A model generated the notes under the pieces. It made no database searches, was not told where the DNA came from, and saw nothing but the letters and a program-made list of their open reading frames with translations. Shown here one piece after another: positions 1 through 8,825 of a stretch of 64,000 bases of DNA. Numbering within the stretch: the first letter of the stretch is position 1; every line of letters begins with the position of its first letter. The position numbers and the translations under genes were made by a program. Origin of the DNA: Alteromonas sp. LOR (GTDB lineage Bacteria; Pseudomonadota; Gammaproteobacteria; Enterobacterales; Alteromonadaceae). The DNA is taken from the NCBI RefSeq assembly GCF_000753865.1, contig NZ_JQFW01000001.1, forward strand, positions 1 through 64,000, given 5' to 3'.

Positions 1-43
1 CCTCGGTGCGTCAAACCCAAACCTAGCAAGTACCCTACTAAAA

Positions 44-77
44 AGAAAAATGCCAGTCAGCTTAACTGACTGGCATT
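44..77 (-). terminator. rho-independent terminator of rraA
   Basis: Perfect inverted repeat TGCCAGTCAG / CTGACTGGCA at 51-60 and 66-75 with a 5-base loop, extended by two A-T pairs. Read on the minus strand it is followed by a T-rich run broken by one C. It lies about 80 bases downstream of the rraA stop codon. Confidence 0.85.
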
Positions 78-155
78 AGGCCTAGGCCTCCGTTTTTTAT
101 TTTGTACTCAATTCACTTTTTTAGTTCGCTTTTGAATTTACTTTGAGCTTTCGCT

Positions 156-641
156 TTAATCTACGTCTAGCGGCTCTGGTGACAAGATAACCCCAGTGCT
201 ATCAGCGTAAAGGTGATCTTCTGGTAGGAAAGTTACACCACCAAAATTAACGGGGATATCTACATCACCCACGCTTTCAGCGTCGGCATTCACTGGGATA
301 GCAGCCACCGCCAGCACGCCAATATCTAATTCAGCAAGGCTGTCTATTTCTCTTACGCTGCCATAGCACACCACGCCTTCCCAATCGTTATCGATCGCTA
401 TTTGTGCCGATGTAGCGTCAAACAGTGCACGACGAGCGGAACCACCACCATCAATTAGCAGCACTTTACCTGCTCCAGGCTGGGCTAAAACGCGGTCGAT
501 AAGGCCACGGTCTTCAAAACACTTAATTGTTGTGATTTCACCACCAAATGAATAACGCCCACCAAAGCTCGCAAAAATTGGGTCTACGACATCCACGCTA
601 TCAGCAAACAAGTCGCATAATTCTGAAGTGTTGTATTCCAT
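156..641 (-). CDS. rraA: RraA, regulator of ribonuclease E activity
   Basis: 161 aa, the normal length for RraA. In E. coli the family binds RNase E and inhibits mRNA decay; it is related in fold to class II aldolases but is not an enzyme in that role. The N-terminal stretch with [13 protein letters not shown], a central glycine-rich [14 protein letters not shown] segment (about residues 60-75) and the following [12 protein letters not shown] region are typical. The ATG at 641 has an AAGGCAGGG-like ribosome site. The gene stands alone and ends at a clear terminator. The regulatory role is known for the family and is not shown here. Confidence 0.93.
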   Translation of the reverse strand: MEYNTSELCDLFADSVDVVDPIFASFGGRYSFGGEITTIKCFEDRGLIDRVLAQPGAGKVLLIDGGGSARRALFDATSAQIAIDNDWEGVVCYGSVREIDSLAELDIGVLAVAAIPVNADAESVGDVDIPVNFGGVTFLPEDHLYADSTGVILSPEPLDVD

Positions 642-1059
642 GGCCCTGCCTTACATTAGTTAATTTGTGTGAAAAGTCACAACGCACTGTATTTCACTAG
701 CATAGCACTAAATTACACGTTGAAAACGCTTGTTTTCATCACTTGATTGAAATTCATTGTGTGTTGCGATTATCGGAAAAAACAACAAGATTGAGCACAG
801 ATCTTGCAGCTTTCAGTCAGAACGTAGATACAATTTTTAGCCTTCACTAATACGACTAAACCGAAAAGCCACCAGTGCCTCTTTGCAAGGCTGTGGTTAC
901 ACGAGGCGCTAGACTCACTTGACGTATTGGCATTTGTAAAAAATGGCTTTTCTAAAAAACTGGCCGCTGTCAAAAATGTTTCTTCATACTGTCACCTATT
1001 GGTCACAGAACCTAACTAACGTGTGCGATAAGTAACCAACAGAGGACAAGGTTATAATT
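642..1059. other. divergent intergenic region, rraA / PAP2
   Basis: 418 bases without a convincing gene. It holds a 7-bp inverted repeat TGAAAAC-GCTT-GTTTTCA at 721-738 near the rraA side and the Pho-box-like repeats at 968-1006 on the PAP2 side. A 67-codon minus-strand ORF at 770-973 is Cys-rich, has no ribosome site I can see and resembles no family I know. Confidence 0.6.
968..1006 (+). promoter_or_regulatory. Pho-box-like direct repeats upstream of the PAP2 gene
   Basis: CTGTCACCTATTGGTCAC at 989-1006 matches the E. coli PhoB consensus (two 7-mers around a 4-base AT-rich spacer) at 14 of 18 positions. TGTCA-like cores start at 968, 990 and 1001, that is 22 and 11 bp apart, so in phase with the PhoB repeat period; the 979 register is weak. 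The box ends 54 bp before the ATG at 1060, nearly the same distance as in the phytate operon of this window. PhoB binding is inferred. Confidence 0.6.
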
Positions 1060-1572
1060 ATGAAATCCTTGACCAAGTACGATACTGACTTATTTTACCG
1101 CCTATATAAATTGACGCAAAAAAGAGACTGTCGTTCCATCATTTGGTTATCAAAAACCGGCGATGGTTACCTCTATCTCGTTGTGGGAATGTTGCTTTGG
1201 GCATTTGAGCCTGAACACGGTGAAATTTTCCTCTACACAGCCCTTATGGCATATGCACTAGAGCTGCCCATTTATTTATTGTTGAAGAAAACCTTAAAAC
1301 GTCCTCGACCTTGCGATTTTCTGACTAATTTTAAAGCCCATATTACGCCTTCAGATAAGTTTTCGCTGCCTTCTGGCCATACGGCTGCGGCATGGCTAAT
1401 GGCGTGCATAGTGGCTCATTTTTACCCGTCTTTTTCGGTTGTGGTTTACGGATGGGCTTCACTCATCGGGTTATCCCGAGTATTGCTTGGCGTACATTAT
1501 CCTTCTGATGTAGTTGCAGGGGCATTGCTCGGCATTGCCATCGCGTTCCTCAGTACTCCTATATTGGTGTGA
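1060..1572 (+). CDS. PAP2-family membrane phosphatase
   Basis: 170 aa integral membrane protein with the three phosphatase motifs of the PAP2 / type 2 phosphatidic acid phosphatase family: K76-x6-R83-P84, P104-S-G-H107 and S139-R140-x5-H146-x3-D150. It has about five or six hydrophobic helices. Members remove phosphate from lipid phosphates such as phosphatidic acid, phosphatidylglycerophosphate or undecaprenyl diphosphate; the substrate cannot be told from sequence. The next gene starts one base after the stop codon, so the two are surely co-transcribed. The Pho-box-like element upstream suggests induction under phosphate limitation. A role in supplying diacylglycerol to the glycosyltransferase is inference. 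Confidence 0.88.
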   Translation: MKSLTKYDTDLFYRLYKLTQKRDCRSIIWLSKTGDGYLYLVVGMLLWAFEPEHGEIFLYTALMAYALELPIYLLLKKTLKRPRPCDFLTNFKAHITPSDKFSLPSGHTAAAWLMACIVAHFYPSFSVVVYGWASLIGLSRVLLGVHYPSDVVAGALLGIAIAFLSTPILV

Positions 1573-1573
1573 T

Positions 1574-2641
1574 ATGAAAATACTTTACGGTGTGCAGGGC
1601 ACAGGCAATGGGCACATTGCTCGAGCGAGAATTATGGCTGCTGCATTTGCAGAGCGAAGTGACATTGATGTGGACTTTGTATTTACCGGGCGAGCACCGG
1701 AAAAATACTTTGATATGGATGTGTTCGGTCACTACAGAACACTCTGCGGCTTAAGCTTTATCTACAAAGACGGTAAAGTCAAAAAATGGGACACAGTACG
1801 CCAAGCGAATGTTAGGCAGTTTATTCACGACGTAAAGCAGTTTGATGCTAGTAAGTACGACTTACTCATTAACGACTTTGAGCCTGTTACCGCCTGGGCT
1901 GCTAAACGCCAAGGGTTGCCCTCTATATCTATCAGTCATCAAGCGGCCTTTGCGTATGATGTGCCCAAGCGGGGTAACTCGCTATTTGATACCGCTTTAA
2001 TGAAAATTTTTGCGCCAACCCAGCAGAAAATTGGGGTTCACTGGTATCACTTTAATCAACCTATTATTCCTCCCTTTGTGGTTGATAAGCCTATCGCGCA
2101 TGCAAAAAACAGCCATATATTGGTTTATCTCCCCTTTGAAAATATTAATGACATAAGGGATATGCTTGAGCCGCTGGCCGACCAAACCTTTCTTTGCTTT
2201 CACCCAGATATAGAGCAAGCCCACACTCAGGGGCATATTCAGTGGAATCCCACCTCTAAAGTGCATTTCCACAAAGCCTTACAAAACTGTAATGGGGTAG
2301 TGGCCAACGGCGGGTTTGAACTTTCTAGTGAAGCATTGCAACTGGGCAAAAAGTTACTTATTAAGCCATTGCACGGGCAGTTTGAGCAGTTATCGAATGT
2401 GTTTATGCTTGATAGCCTTAACTTGTGCCAACCCTTATTTCAGCTAGACACCGATGTACTAGAAGAATGGCTGACGTCTGAAGATATTGAGCCAATCACC
2501 TTCCCAGATAATGCAAATTTGCTCATTGATTGGATCAAACAAGGCAACTACGCAGATACAAAATCGCTTTGTGAAACCCTTTGGAAAAACGTCCACTATG
2601 GAGATAAAACGAGAGAACGTTTATTGTCTCTTGCAATTTAA
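1574..2641 (+). CDS. MJ1255/VC2487-type glycosyltransferase (GT28-like)
   Basis: 355 aa from the ATG at 1574, one base after the PAP2 stop; an earlier in-frame start at 1514 lies inside the PAP2 gene and is unlikely. The N-terminus MKILYGVQGTGNGHIARA is the glycine-rich nucleotide-sugar transferase start of the GT-B fold. The C-terminal half contains VVANGGFELSSEALQLGKKLLIKPLHGQ in the place where MurG and diacylglycerol glycosyltransferases bind the donor nucleotide. I recognise it as the MJ1255/VC2487 family, whose acceptor is not known to me. Pairing with a lipid phosphatase behind a Pho-box-like site makes a lipid acceptor attractive, but that is inference. Confidence 0.82.
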   Translation: MKILYGVQGTGNGHIARARIMAAAFAERSDIDVDFVFTGRAPEKYFDMDVFGHYRTLCGLSFIYKDGKVKKWDTVRQANVRQFIHDVKQFDASKYDLLINDFEPVTAWAAKRQGLPSISISHQAAFAYDVPKRGNSLFDTALMKIFAPTQQKIGVHWYHFNQPIIPPFVVDKPIAHAKNSHILVYLPFENINDIRDMLEPLADQTFLCFHPDIEQAHTQGHIQWNPTSKVHFHKALQNCNGVVANGGFELSSEALQLGKKLLIKPLHGQFEQLSNVFMLDSLNLCQPLFQLDTDVLEEWLTSEDIEPITFPDNANLLIDWIKQGNYADTKSLCETLWKNVHYGDKTRERLLSLAI

Positions 2642-2693
2642 TACCGCAATGCGATGATAGCGGCATTTATCGTATTCTCTGCGGGATTTTTCT

Positions 2694-2972
2694 GTGCTTA
2701 ATAAGTTGGCTGTTTTTCTGCTTACCCTCACCGCATTAAGCGGTTGTGGCTATAAAGGTGCGTTGTATATACCCGACGCACCGTCGCAAAACTCGCCTCC
2801 ACCTTCAGACGTTTCTTCTAACGCTTCTTTTGATGCTTTTTATAATAAGAGTGAGCAAGCGTCCAACGGCCAAAACACAGTATCTCATTTTGTGTCTGGC
2901 TCAGCGCCTAAAACGCCCCTCATGAATACGCCCATGATTGCACCTATCACCAAATTTGGAGACTCTAACTAG
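2694..2972 (+). CDS. lptM: LptM (YifL-like) small lipoprotein
   Basis: 92 aa. Short signal peptide with lipobox LSGC (Cys18) followed by GYKGALYIP, the G-x-KGxLY signature of LptM/YifL, which helps assembly of the LptDE lipopolysaccharide translocon in E. coli. The remaining tail is Pro/Ser/Asn-rich and probably disordered. It starts at GTG 2694. The stop codon shares a base with the GTG of lysA, so expression is coupled. The position upstream of dapF matches the enterobacterial yifL-dapF order. Confidence 0.85.
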   Translation: MLNKLAVFLLTLTALSGCGYKGALYIPDAPSQNSPPPSDVSSNASFDAFYNKSEQASNGQNTVSHFVSGSAPKTPLMNTPMIAPITKFGDSN

Positions 2973-4222
2973 TGGATTACTTTGCCTACAAGCAAGGTCA
3001 GCTTTTCGCTGAAGACGTTGCTGTTGCCGATATTGCCGCTCAACACGGAACCCCCGTTTATATTTATTCACGGGCTACGCTAGAGCGCCATTGGCATGCA
3101 TTCAATGACGCCATAGGCGAGCATCCTCATCTTATCTGCTACGCGGTAAAGGCCAATTCAAACATTGGCGTACTTAGCGTATTAGCAAAGCTAGGGTCAG
3201 GCTTTGATATTGTGTCTGCAGGTGAACTAGCCAGAGTGATTGAAGCCGGCGGCAATGCCAGCAAAGTGGTATTTTCAGGCGTGGGTAAAAAACACGATGA
3301 AATTCGCTACGCGCTTCAACAAGGCATCATGTGTTTTAACGTAGAATCAGAGCCCGAGCTGCACCGTATCAATGAAGTGGCCGGCGAGCTAGGTGTAAAA
3401 GCGCCTATTTCTTTGCGCATAAATCCTGATGTAGATGCGAAAACCCATCCGTATATTTCTACAGGGCTAAAGGCCAATAAATTTGGTATTGCCCGCGAAA
3501 ATGCCCTCGCTACCTATGAATTAGCAGCATCACTGCCACACTTAAACGTAGTAGGAATGGACTGCCATATTGGCTCGCAGCTAACCGAAATTGGCCCGTT
3601 TGTGGATGCGTTAGAGCGCTTGCTGGTCTTAATTGATGAACTAGCCGAACGCAATATCATTATTGAGCATTTAGATGTAGGCGGCGGCTTAGGCGTTACT
3701 TACAATGATGAACTGCCTCCGCACCCTAAAGAATATGCTGAAGCGATGGCTGAAAAAATGGTAGGTCGAGAGTCGTTAAAACTAATTCTTGAACCTGGCC
3801 GCGCTATTGCGGCAAACGCAGGTATTTTGGTGACAGAAGTCGAGTTTATTAAACAAGGTGAAGAGAAAAATTTCGCCATTGTTGATGCTGCAATGAACGA
3901 CTTGCTTCGCCCGGCACTTTATTCAGCATGGCAAAATATTATTCCGGTCGACGAAAATAGCGACGCTGCACCAAGTACCTATGATGTGGTGGGTCCGGTA
4001 TGTGAAACTGGCGATTTTATTGGAAAAGACAGAATTTTATCCATAAAACCCACCGATTTATTAGCGGTTCGCAGTGCCGGCGCTTACGGCTTTGTAATGG
4101 CTTCAAACTACAACAGTCGCTGTCGCCCAGCCGAAATTATGGCTGATGGCGATACCGCCATTGTGGTGCGCGAGCGAGAAATTCAAAAAGATCTCTGGAA
4201 AGGTGAGCACAAACTTCCGTAA
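2972..4222 (+). CDS. lysA: diaminopimelate decarboxylase
   Basis: 416 aa, full length. A PLP-dependent fold-type III enzyme that converts meso-diaminopimelate to L-lysine in the cytoplasm, the last step of the lysine pathway. Visible are the PLP lysine in CYAVKANSN (Lys60), the HIGSQ motif, the phosphate-binding ILEPGR segment, and the C-terminal VCETGDF and GAYGF motifs that complete the active site across the dimer. The GTG start overlaps the lptM stop. dapF, which makes its substrate, follows after 35 bases, so substrate supply and use lie in one transcript. Confidence 0.96.
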   Translation: MDYFAYKQGQLFAEDVAVADIAAQHGTPVYIYSRATLERHWHAFNDAIGEHPHLICYAVKANSNIGVLSVLAKLGSGFDIVSAGELARVIEAGGNASKVVFSGVGKKHDEIRYALQQGIMCFNVESEPELHRINEVAGELGVKAPISLRINPDVDAKTHPYISTGLKANKFGIARENALATYELAASLPHLNVVGMDCHIGSQLTEIGPFVDALERLLVLIDELAERNIIIEHLDVGGGLGVTYNDELPPHPKEYAEAMAEKMVGRESLKLILEPGRAIAANAGILVTEVEFIKQGEEKNFAIVDAAMNDLLRPALYSAWQNIIPVDENSDAAPSTYDVVGPVCETGDFIGKDRILSIKPTDLLAVRSAGAYGFVMASNYNSRCRPAEIMADGDTAIVVREREIQKDLWKGEHKLP

Positions 4223-4257
4223 ACTAGAGACAATTATAAGATAAAGATGCACCGTTA

Positions 4258-5088
4258 ATGCAGGTTCAATTTTCTAAAATGCACGGTTTGGGTAACGATT
4301 TCATGGTGATTGATAACGTTACCCAGAATGTGTTTTTCTCAAAAGATAAAATAAAACAGCTGGCCGACCGGAATTTCGGTATTGGCTTCGACCAACTATT
4401 GATGGTTGAGCCTCCTTATGACCCAGAGCAAGACTTCCACTATCGCATTTTTAATGCAGACGGTTCGGAAGTGGAGCAGTGTGGTAACGGCGCGCGTTGT
4501 TTTGCGCGTTTTGTAAAACAGCATGGCCTTATTAACCGCAACAAAATTGTGGTAAGCACCAAAGCCGGAAAAATGGTGCTGTATCTCGAAAAAGATGGTC
4601 AGGTTACCGTTAATATGGGTAAGCCCATGTTTGAGCCAGCATCTGTTCCTTTAAAAGCAAATAAGCAAGAAAACACCTACATTTTACGTGTAGGTGAAAA
4701 AACCTTATTTATTGGCGCCGCCTCAATGGGCAACCCCCATTGTGTAATGGAAGTCGATGATGTTGATACCGCCGCCGTACATGAAATTGGCCCATTGGTA
4801 GAGCGACATGAGCGTTTTCCTGAAGGTGTGAATGTGGGTTTTATGCAGGTTATCAACGAGTCGCATATTAAACTTCGTGTATTTGAACGTGGCTCAGGTG
4901 AAACCTTGGCCTGTGGTAGCGGCGCATGCGCGGCAGTTGCAATTGGTCAAATACAAGGTAAATTAGGAACCGATGTGCGGGTAGATTTGCCCGGAGGCAG
5001 TTTACGTATTCGCTGGCCAGGCCCAGATAGCGTGATGAAAATGACTGGACCTGCTGAACACGTATATGACGGACAGATAACGATATGA
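4258..5088 (+). CDS. dapF: diaminopimelate epimerase
   Basis: 276 aa. Interconverts LL- and meso-diaminopimelate without a cofactor, for lysine and peptidoglycan. Both catalytic cysteines are present: Cys75 in [15 protein letters not shown] and Cys219 in [15 protein letters not shown], the same spacing as in E. coli DapF. The ATG at 4258 is the only reasonable start, since the protein begins directly with the conserved [11 protein letters not shown]. The stop overlaps the start of the DUF484 gene by four bases (ATGA). Confidence 0.97.
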   Translation: MQVQFSKMHGLGNDFMVIDNVTQNVFFSKDKIKQLADRNFGIGFDQLLMVEPPYDPEQDFHYRIFNADGSEVEQCGNGARCFARFVKQHGLINRNKIVVSTKAGKMVLYLEKDGQVTVNMGKPMFEPASVPLKANKQENTYILRVGEKTLFIGAASMGNPHCVMEVDDVDTAAVHEIGPLVERHERFPEGVNVGFMQVINESHIKLRVFERGSGETLACGSGACAAVAIGQIQGKLGTDVRVDLPGGSLRIRWPGPDSVMKMTGPAEHVYDGQITI

Positions 5089-5780
5089 GCGAATTACTAG
5101 GGCAATCTAACGCAACTCAAATTATTGAGCCCTTTACAGACACCTCTGCACTAACCCCAGCGCAGGTGCGTGACTATTTGTTAGAAAACCCTGAGCTCTT
5201 TGTGCAATACCCCGAGCTTCTCGAGAAAATAAACCTTCCCCATGAACAAAAAGGAAGTGTTTCTCTGGTAGAAATTCAAAGTGAACAGCTTAGAAAAAAA
5301 GTACGTCAGCTTAACTTCAAGCTTAACCAGTTAGTTTCTATTGCTAAGCAAAATGAAAAAATATACCGCGTTTACACCGACTTAAATGTTCAACTGCTTC
5401 GCTGTGAAAGTGTTGCAGAAGTGCAGTTTACGCTTGAAGACGTGTTGCAAGAACGTCTTCAATTATCTTCTGCGGTTATTAAAAGCTTTAAAGGCCCCCA
5501 CGCCATTCCTGAGCTGCAGCAGCGTTTATTCACAGAAAAGCGCTTTAAAGAATCTAACTTCTTCTTCGGCCGACTTTCTCAACACGAAAGACAGCTGTTG
5601 TTTGGTGAAAGCAGCGCCGAATCAGTTGCACTAATGTTGCTAGGCGACAACCGCGAACTAGGCATATTGGGAATAAGCAGTAACGATGCTAGCCATTTCA
5701 CGCCTGAGATGGACACCTTGCTACTTCAACAGCTTCAACAAGTACTCAACATTATATTGCCAGAGATGATGGGGTATTAG
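5085..5780 (+). CDS. yigA: DUF484 (YigA-like) protein
   Basis: 231 aa. DUF484 family, whose second half is a GAF-like domain. The opening [53 protein letters not shown] is characteristic, followed by a coiled-coil-like helix (about residues 65-95) and the GAF-like part with [10 protein letters not shown]. Function is unknown; the family is almost always found between dapF and xerC, as here. Coupled to dapF by an ATGA overlap, with xerC 5 bases downstream. The symbol is by analogy with E. coli. Confidence 0.9.
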   Translation: MSELLGQSNATQIIEPFTDTSALTPAQVRDYLLENPELFVQYPELLEKINLPHEQKGSVSLVEIQSEQLRKKVRQLNFKLNQLVSIAKQNEKIYRVYTDLNVQLLRCESVAEVQFTLEDVLQERLQLSSAVIKSFKGPHAIPELQQRLFTEKRFKESNFFFGRLSQHERQLLFGESSAESVALMLLGDNRELGILGISSNDASHFTPEMDTLLLQQLQQVLNIILPEMMGY

Positions 5781-5785
5781 CCCCC

Positions 5786-6745
5786 ATGCCGGACGATTAC
5801 TACGCTAGCTCAGATAACACCCAGCCTGGTTCTAACGAGGCCATTTTAAGCGATGCCTGTCAGCACTGGCTTGATAAGTTTTTGCTACATCTTCAAGTAG
5901 AGCGCGGCTTGTCTGCTCACACCGTAAAAAATTATCAACGACAACTCACTGAAGTGGCAAAGCTGCTTGGTCTATTTGAATGGTCAGGGCTAACCCCAAG
6001 CGATATTAAACGGGTTATGGCCGACTCAAAAATGTCGGGGCACAGCGCTCGCAGCATCGCTCTTAGGCTTTCTGCGCTTCGCACCTTCTGCCGCTATTTA
6101 ATTGAGCAGAAACAGCTGTTCAGCAACCCCTTAGAAGGTATCCATGCGCCTAAGCAGGGAAAACCCTTACCTAAACAGTTAAGCGTTGATGAAATGCAAC
6201 AGCTGCTTACTGCTCGGCCGTCAAGTGATGACGATGAGGGAATGCAGCTTCGCGATAACGCCATGTTCGAATTGATGTACGGCTGCGGATTGCGATTAAA
6301 CGAGCTTACCGGGCTTAATCTCGCCGATTGTTTGAAAGACGGCACGGTGAGAGTAACGGGTAAAGGTAGCAAGCAACGTATTTTGCCCTTAGGTCGCCAC
6401 GCTCAAAAAGCCCTGAACGCCTGGTTAAAAGTAAGGCCGGCTCTTGCCTCTCCTTATGAAAGCGCGGTGTTTGTTAGCAAGCGAAAAACGCGGATATCTA
6501 ACCGCCAAGTTGCCAATCGTCTTGATAGAATGGCCCAAGAGCAATCTATATCCCAAAAAGTAAGCCCCCATAAATTGCGCCATTCCTTTGCAACCCACGT
6601 ACTAGAATCGAGCGGTGATTTACGAGCGGTTCAAGAATTACTTGGGCACGCCAACTTGTCGACAACGCAGGTATATACACACCTCGACTTTCAACATCTC
6701 GCTAATGTTTATGATGCAGCCCACCCTCGCGCGCATAAAAAGTAA
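5786..6745 (+). CDS. xerC: site-specific tyrosine recombinase XerC
   Basis: 319 aa. With XerD it resolves chromosome dimers at dif near the terminus. An N-terminal SAM-like DNA-binding domain (about 24-112, with VERGLSAHTVKNYQRQL) is followed by the catalytic domain with all active-site residues: Arg170, Lys193, His262, Arg265, His288 and nucleophile Tyr297. The conserved place between DUF484 and yigB separates it from phage integrases. The N-terminus is about 20 residues longer than in E. coli XerC. Confidence 0.96.
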   Translation: MPDDYYASSDNTQPGSNEAILSDACQHWLDKFLLHLQVERGLSAHTVKNYQRQLTEVAKLLGLFEWSGLTPSDIKRVMADSKMSGHSARSIALRLSALRTFCRYLIEQKQLFSNPLEGIHAPKQGKPLPKQLSVDEMQQLLTARPSSDDDEGMQLRDNAMFELMYGCGLRLNELTGLNLADCLKDGTVRVTGKGSKQRILPLGRHAQKALNAWLKVRPALASPYESAVFVSKRKTRISNRQVANRLDRMAQEQSISQKVSPHKLRHSFATHVLESSGDLRAVQELLGHANLSTTQVYTHLDFQHLANVYDAAHPRAHKK

Positions 6746-6785
6746 ACACGACATTTAAACGCGACACATTAAGGCCAGCTAGTTT

Positions 6786-7529
6786 ATGCAGTTTTACCGA
6801 CCCCTTAACGAAGTAAAGGCCATGACCTTTGACCTCGATGACACCCTATACAATAACGAACCCGTTATTCGGCGAGCCGAAGCTGCCCTAGCCGCCCATT
6901 TAAAAGCCCATCACAGTAACGCCGCCGCGCTTAGCCCTCGCGACTGGTACTTACTTAAGCAAGCTGCCGTTAATCTAGATGGTCGCTTAGCCTCTGACAT
7001 GGGGCAATTGCGCAAGGTGATATTAACCGCCGCCCTGTCTGGTAAAAATGCACACTCTCTTTCTGTAGAAATACCGGATGACGCAGAGTTAAACAGCGCT
7101 GTAGATGCATGCTTTAATTGCTTTTACGATGCGAGAAGTGATTTAACCTTAGATGATGAGGTGCACAACGTACTCAAACTGCTGAGTGATAATATGCCCC
7201 TTGTTGGCATAACCAACGGTAATGTGGACGCTGATAAAATAGGCATCACGCCCTATTTTGAGACTATTTTGCATGCCAGTACAACTAGGCCAATGAAACC
7301 GGCACCGGATATGTTCAATGAAGCAGCCGCAATATTAGATATTCCCGCCGGCAACATATTACATGTGGGCGATAACATTATTAAGGATGTGCTTGGGGCG
7401 ATAAATGCGCAATTTCAGGCAGCTTGGTTTGCCTGCAATCGACCAATGGCGCTACGAAACGAGCCTGTTTCGGTGTTGCCACATGTCTCGCTATCCACAT
7501 TGTCAGAACTCGCTCACTTTTGTCGTTAA
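6786..7529 (+). CDS. yigB: YigB-like HAD phosphatase
   Basis: 247 aa HAD-superfamily hydrolase. Motif I is MTFDLDDTLYNN with nucleophile Asp16 and acid Asp18, motif II GITNGN, motif III Lys in KPAPDMF, motif IV HVGDNIIKDVLGA. E. coli YigB dephosphorylates FMN and the riboflavin intermediate 5-amino-6-(5-phosphoribitylamino)uracil. The location after xerC matches E. coli. Ends the lptM-yigB run and converges with cysE. Confidence 0.9.
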   Translation: MQFYRPLNEVKAMTFDLDDTLYNNEPVIRRAEAALAAHLKAHHSNAAALSPRDWYLLKQAAVNLDGRLASDMGQLRKVILTAALSGKNAHSLSVEIPDDAELNSAVDACFNCFYDARSDLTLDDEVHNVLKLLSDNMPLVGITNGNVDADKIGITPYFETILHASTTRPMKPAPDMFNEAAAILDIPAGNILHVGDNIIKDVLGAINAQFQAAWFACNRPMALRNEPVSVLPHVSLSTLSELAHFCR

Positions 7530-7727
7530 TAGGCATAGCAGCCTAACGTTTTTTTCTAAAACGATGCGCTATAAGCAAGGTTTTATGCGCTGGGAGTTGC
7601 AAGCAGGAAGCTTTAAATAGGATGCTTTAAAAAAGAGTACAGTCCAGCAAACTTAGCGGATTGCTTAAGCTTAGGGCTGAAATTAAGGCTGGGGGCTGAG
7701 TTTAAACGCTAAAAACTCGACTTGAAC

Positions 7728-7748
7728 GTCTAAACAAATTGTTTAGAC
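7728..7748. repeat. 21-bp near-perfect palindrome across the cysE stop codon
   Basis: GTCTAAACAA and its exact reverse complement flank a single central A. It covers the cysE stop codon. There is no T-run on either side, so it is a weak terminator at best; it could be an RNA-stabilising hairpin at the end of the cysE message or a protein-binding site. Confidence 0.6.
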
Positions 7749-8543
7749 ATTATCCTCAAGCACGTTTTGCTGCATAGACTCGCAAGGGTGTTGACACACT
7801 GGGCGGCCCACCACTTTTGCCGGTACGCCAACTACGGTGACATGGGGTGGTACGTCGTTTAGCACCACGCTTCCTGCACCAACTTTTGACCCTTCGCCCA
7901 CTTCAATATTGCCCAGAATTTTAGCCCCGGCTCCCACTAAAACGCCTTGGCGAATTTTAGGGTGACGATCGCCAGACTCGTTGCCGGTACCGCCCAGCGT
8001 AACGCTTTGTAGCAAGGACACGTTATCTTCAACTACAGCAGTCTCACCAATAACGATACCTGTAGCATGGTCAAACATTACGCCTTTACCAATTTTTGCA
8101 GCCGGATGAATATCCACACTAAAGCTAGCTGAATTGCGGCTTTGAAGAAAAAGAGCAAGCTGATGGCGACCGTGCATCCACAAATAATGCGCCATACGAT
8201 GTACTTGAACAGCGTGAAAACCTTTAAAATGAAGCAGCGGCGTTAGGAAGTCGCCTACCGCGGCATCACGCGCTTTAATGGCTAAAATATCCGCCGTTGC
8301 CGCTTCACTGATCCCTGGCTCTAGTAAATAGGCCTGATCGAAGACTTCCCGAATAGCGAGGGCTGGCATCACGTCGTCAGCCATTTTATTGGAAAGAATA
8401 AAACTCAAACACGATTCGAAATTATGGTGCGCCAATACACTTGCATGAACATAGCTTGATAATAACGGTTCATTATCTGCAACAACTTTTGCTTCTTGTT
8501 TTAAAGTAGACCAAAAATCGATGGGCGTAGAGGTAACAGACAT
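7743..8543 (-). CDS. cysE: serine O-acetyltransferase
   Basis: 266 aa. Transfers acetyl from acetyl-CoA to L-serine, the first step of cysteine synthesis. An alpha-helical N-terminal domain (about 1-140) precedes the left-handed parallel beta-helix of hexapeptide repeats (VDIHPAAKIGKGVMFDHATGI onward), with the catalytic Asp/His region and the LLQSVTLGGTG stretch. The C-terminal tail after VVGRPVC is somewhat extended and Cys/Met-containing. ATG at 8543. It stands alone, convergent with yigB. Confidence 0.94.
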   Translation of the reverse strand: MSVTSTPIDFWSTLKQEAKVVADNEPLLSSYVHASVLAHHNFESCLSFILSNKMADDVMPALAIREVFDQAYLLEPGISEAATADILAIKARDAAVGDFLTPLLHFKGFHAVQVHRMAHYLWMHGRHQLALFLQSRNSASFSVDIHPAAKIGKGVMFDHATGIVIGETAVVEDNVSLLQSVTLGGTGNESGDRHPKIRQGVLVGAGAKILGNIEVGEGSKVGAGSVVLNDVPPHVTVVGVPAKVVGRPVCQHPCESMQQNVLEDNV

Positions 8544-8747
8544 AGCATTTCCCGTTGGTATTTATCTTAGACGCAGTGATATTGAACAGCGAAGCGTAAA
8601 CGATGAGTTTACCTGAGATTGACGAATTGCAATATGACAGTGATACCTGCTGGCGGTGGATTTCGATCAACTTAGCTAAACAATTTATTATTAGTTATTC
8701 CATTAGGTTTTTTCCGCCACTGCAAGACACAAGAAGCCAAAACTAGA

Positions 8748-8763
8748 CTGTATAAATTAACAG
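8748..8763. promoter_or_regulatory. LexA (SOS) box of uvrD
   Basis: CTGTATAAATTAACAG fits the gammaproteobacterial LexA operator CTGT-N8-ACAG with an AT-rich centre. It lies 62 bp before the uvrD start codon. uvrD is a known LexA target in E. coli. Binding here is inferred from site and context. Confidence 0.8.
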
Positions 8764-8825
8764 TCAGCTGGCATAATAGCTACGCTTCTAATTTGTGAAT
8801 AAAATAAGATAACAGGTGCCACACT

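Noticed and set aside
770-973. 67-codon minus-strand ORF between rraA and the PAP2 gene
   Set aside because: No ribosome site, Cys-rich odd composition and no family resemblance; it approaches the Pho-box-like repeats, so it is probably chance.
5786-6745. Phage integrase or integron at the tyrosine recombinase gene
   Set aside because: The dapF-DUF484-xerC-yigB order and sequence identify housekeeping XerC; no attachment site or phage genes nearby.
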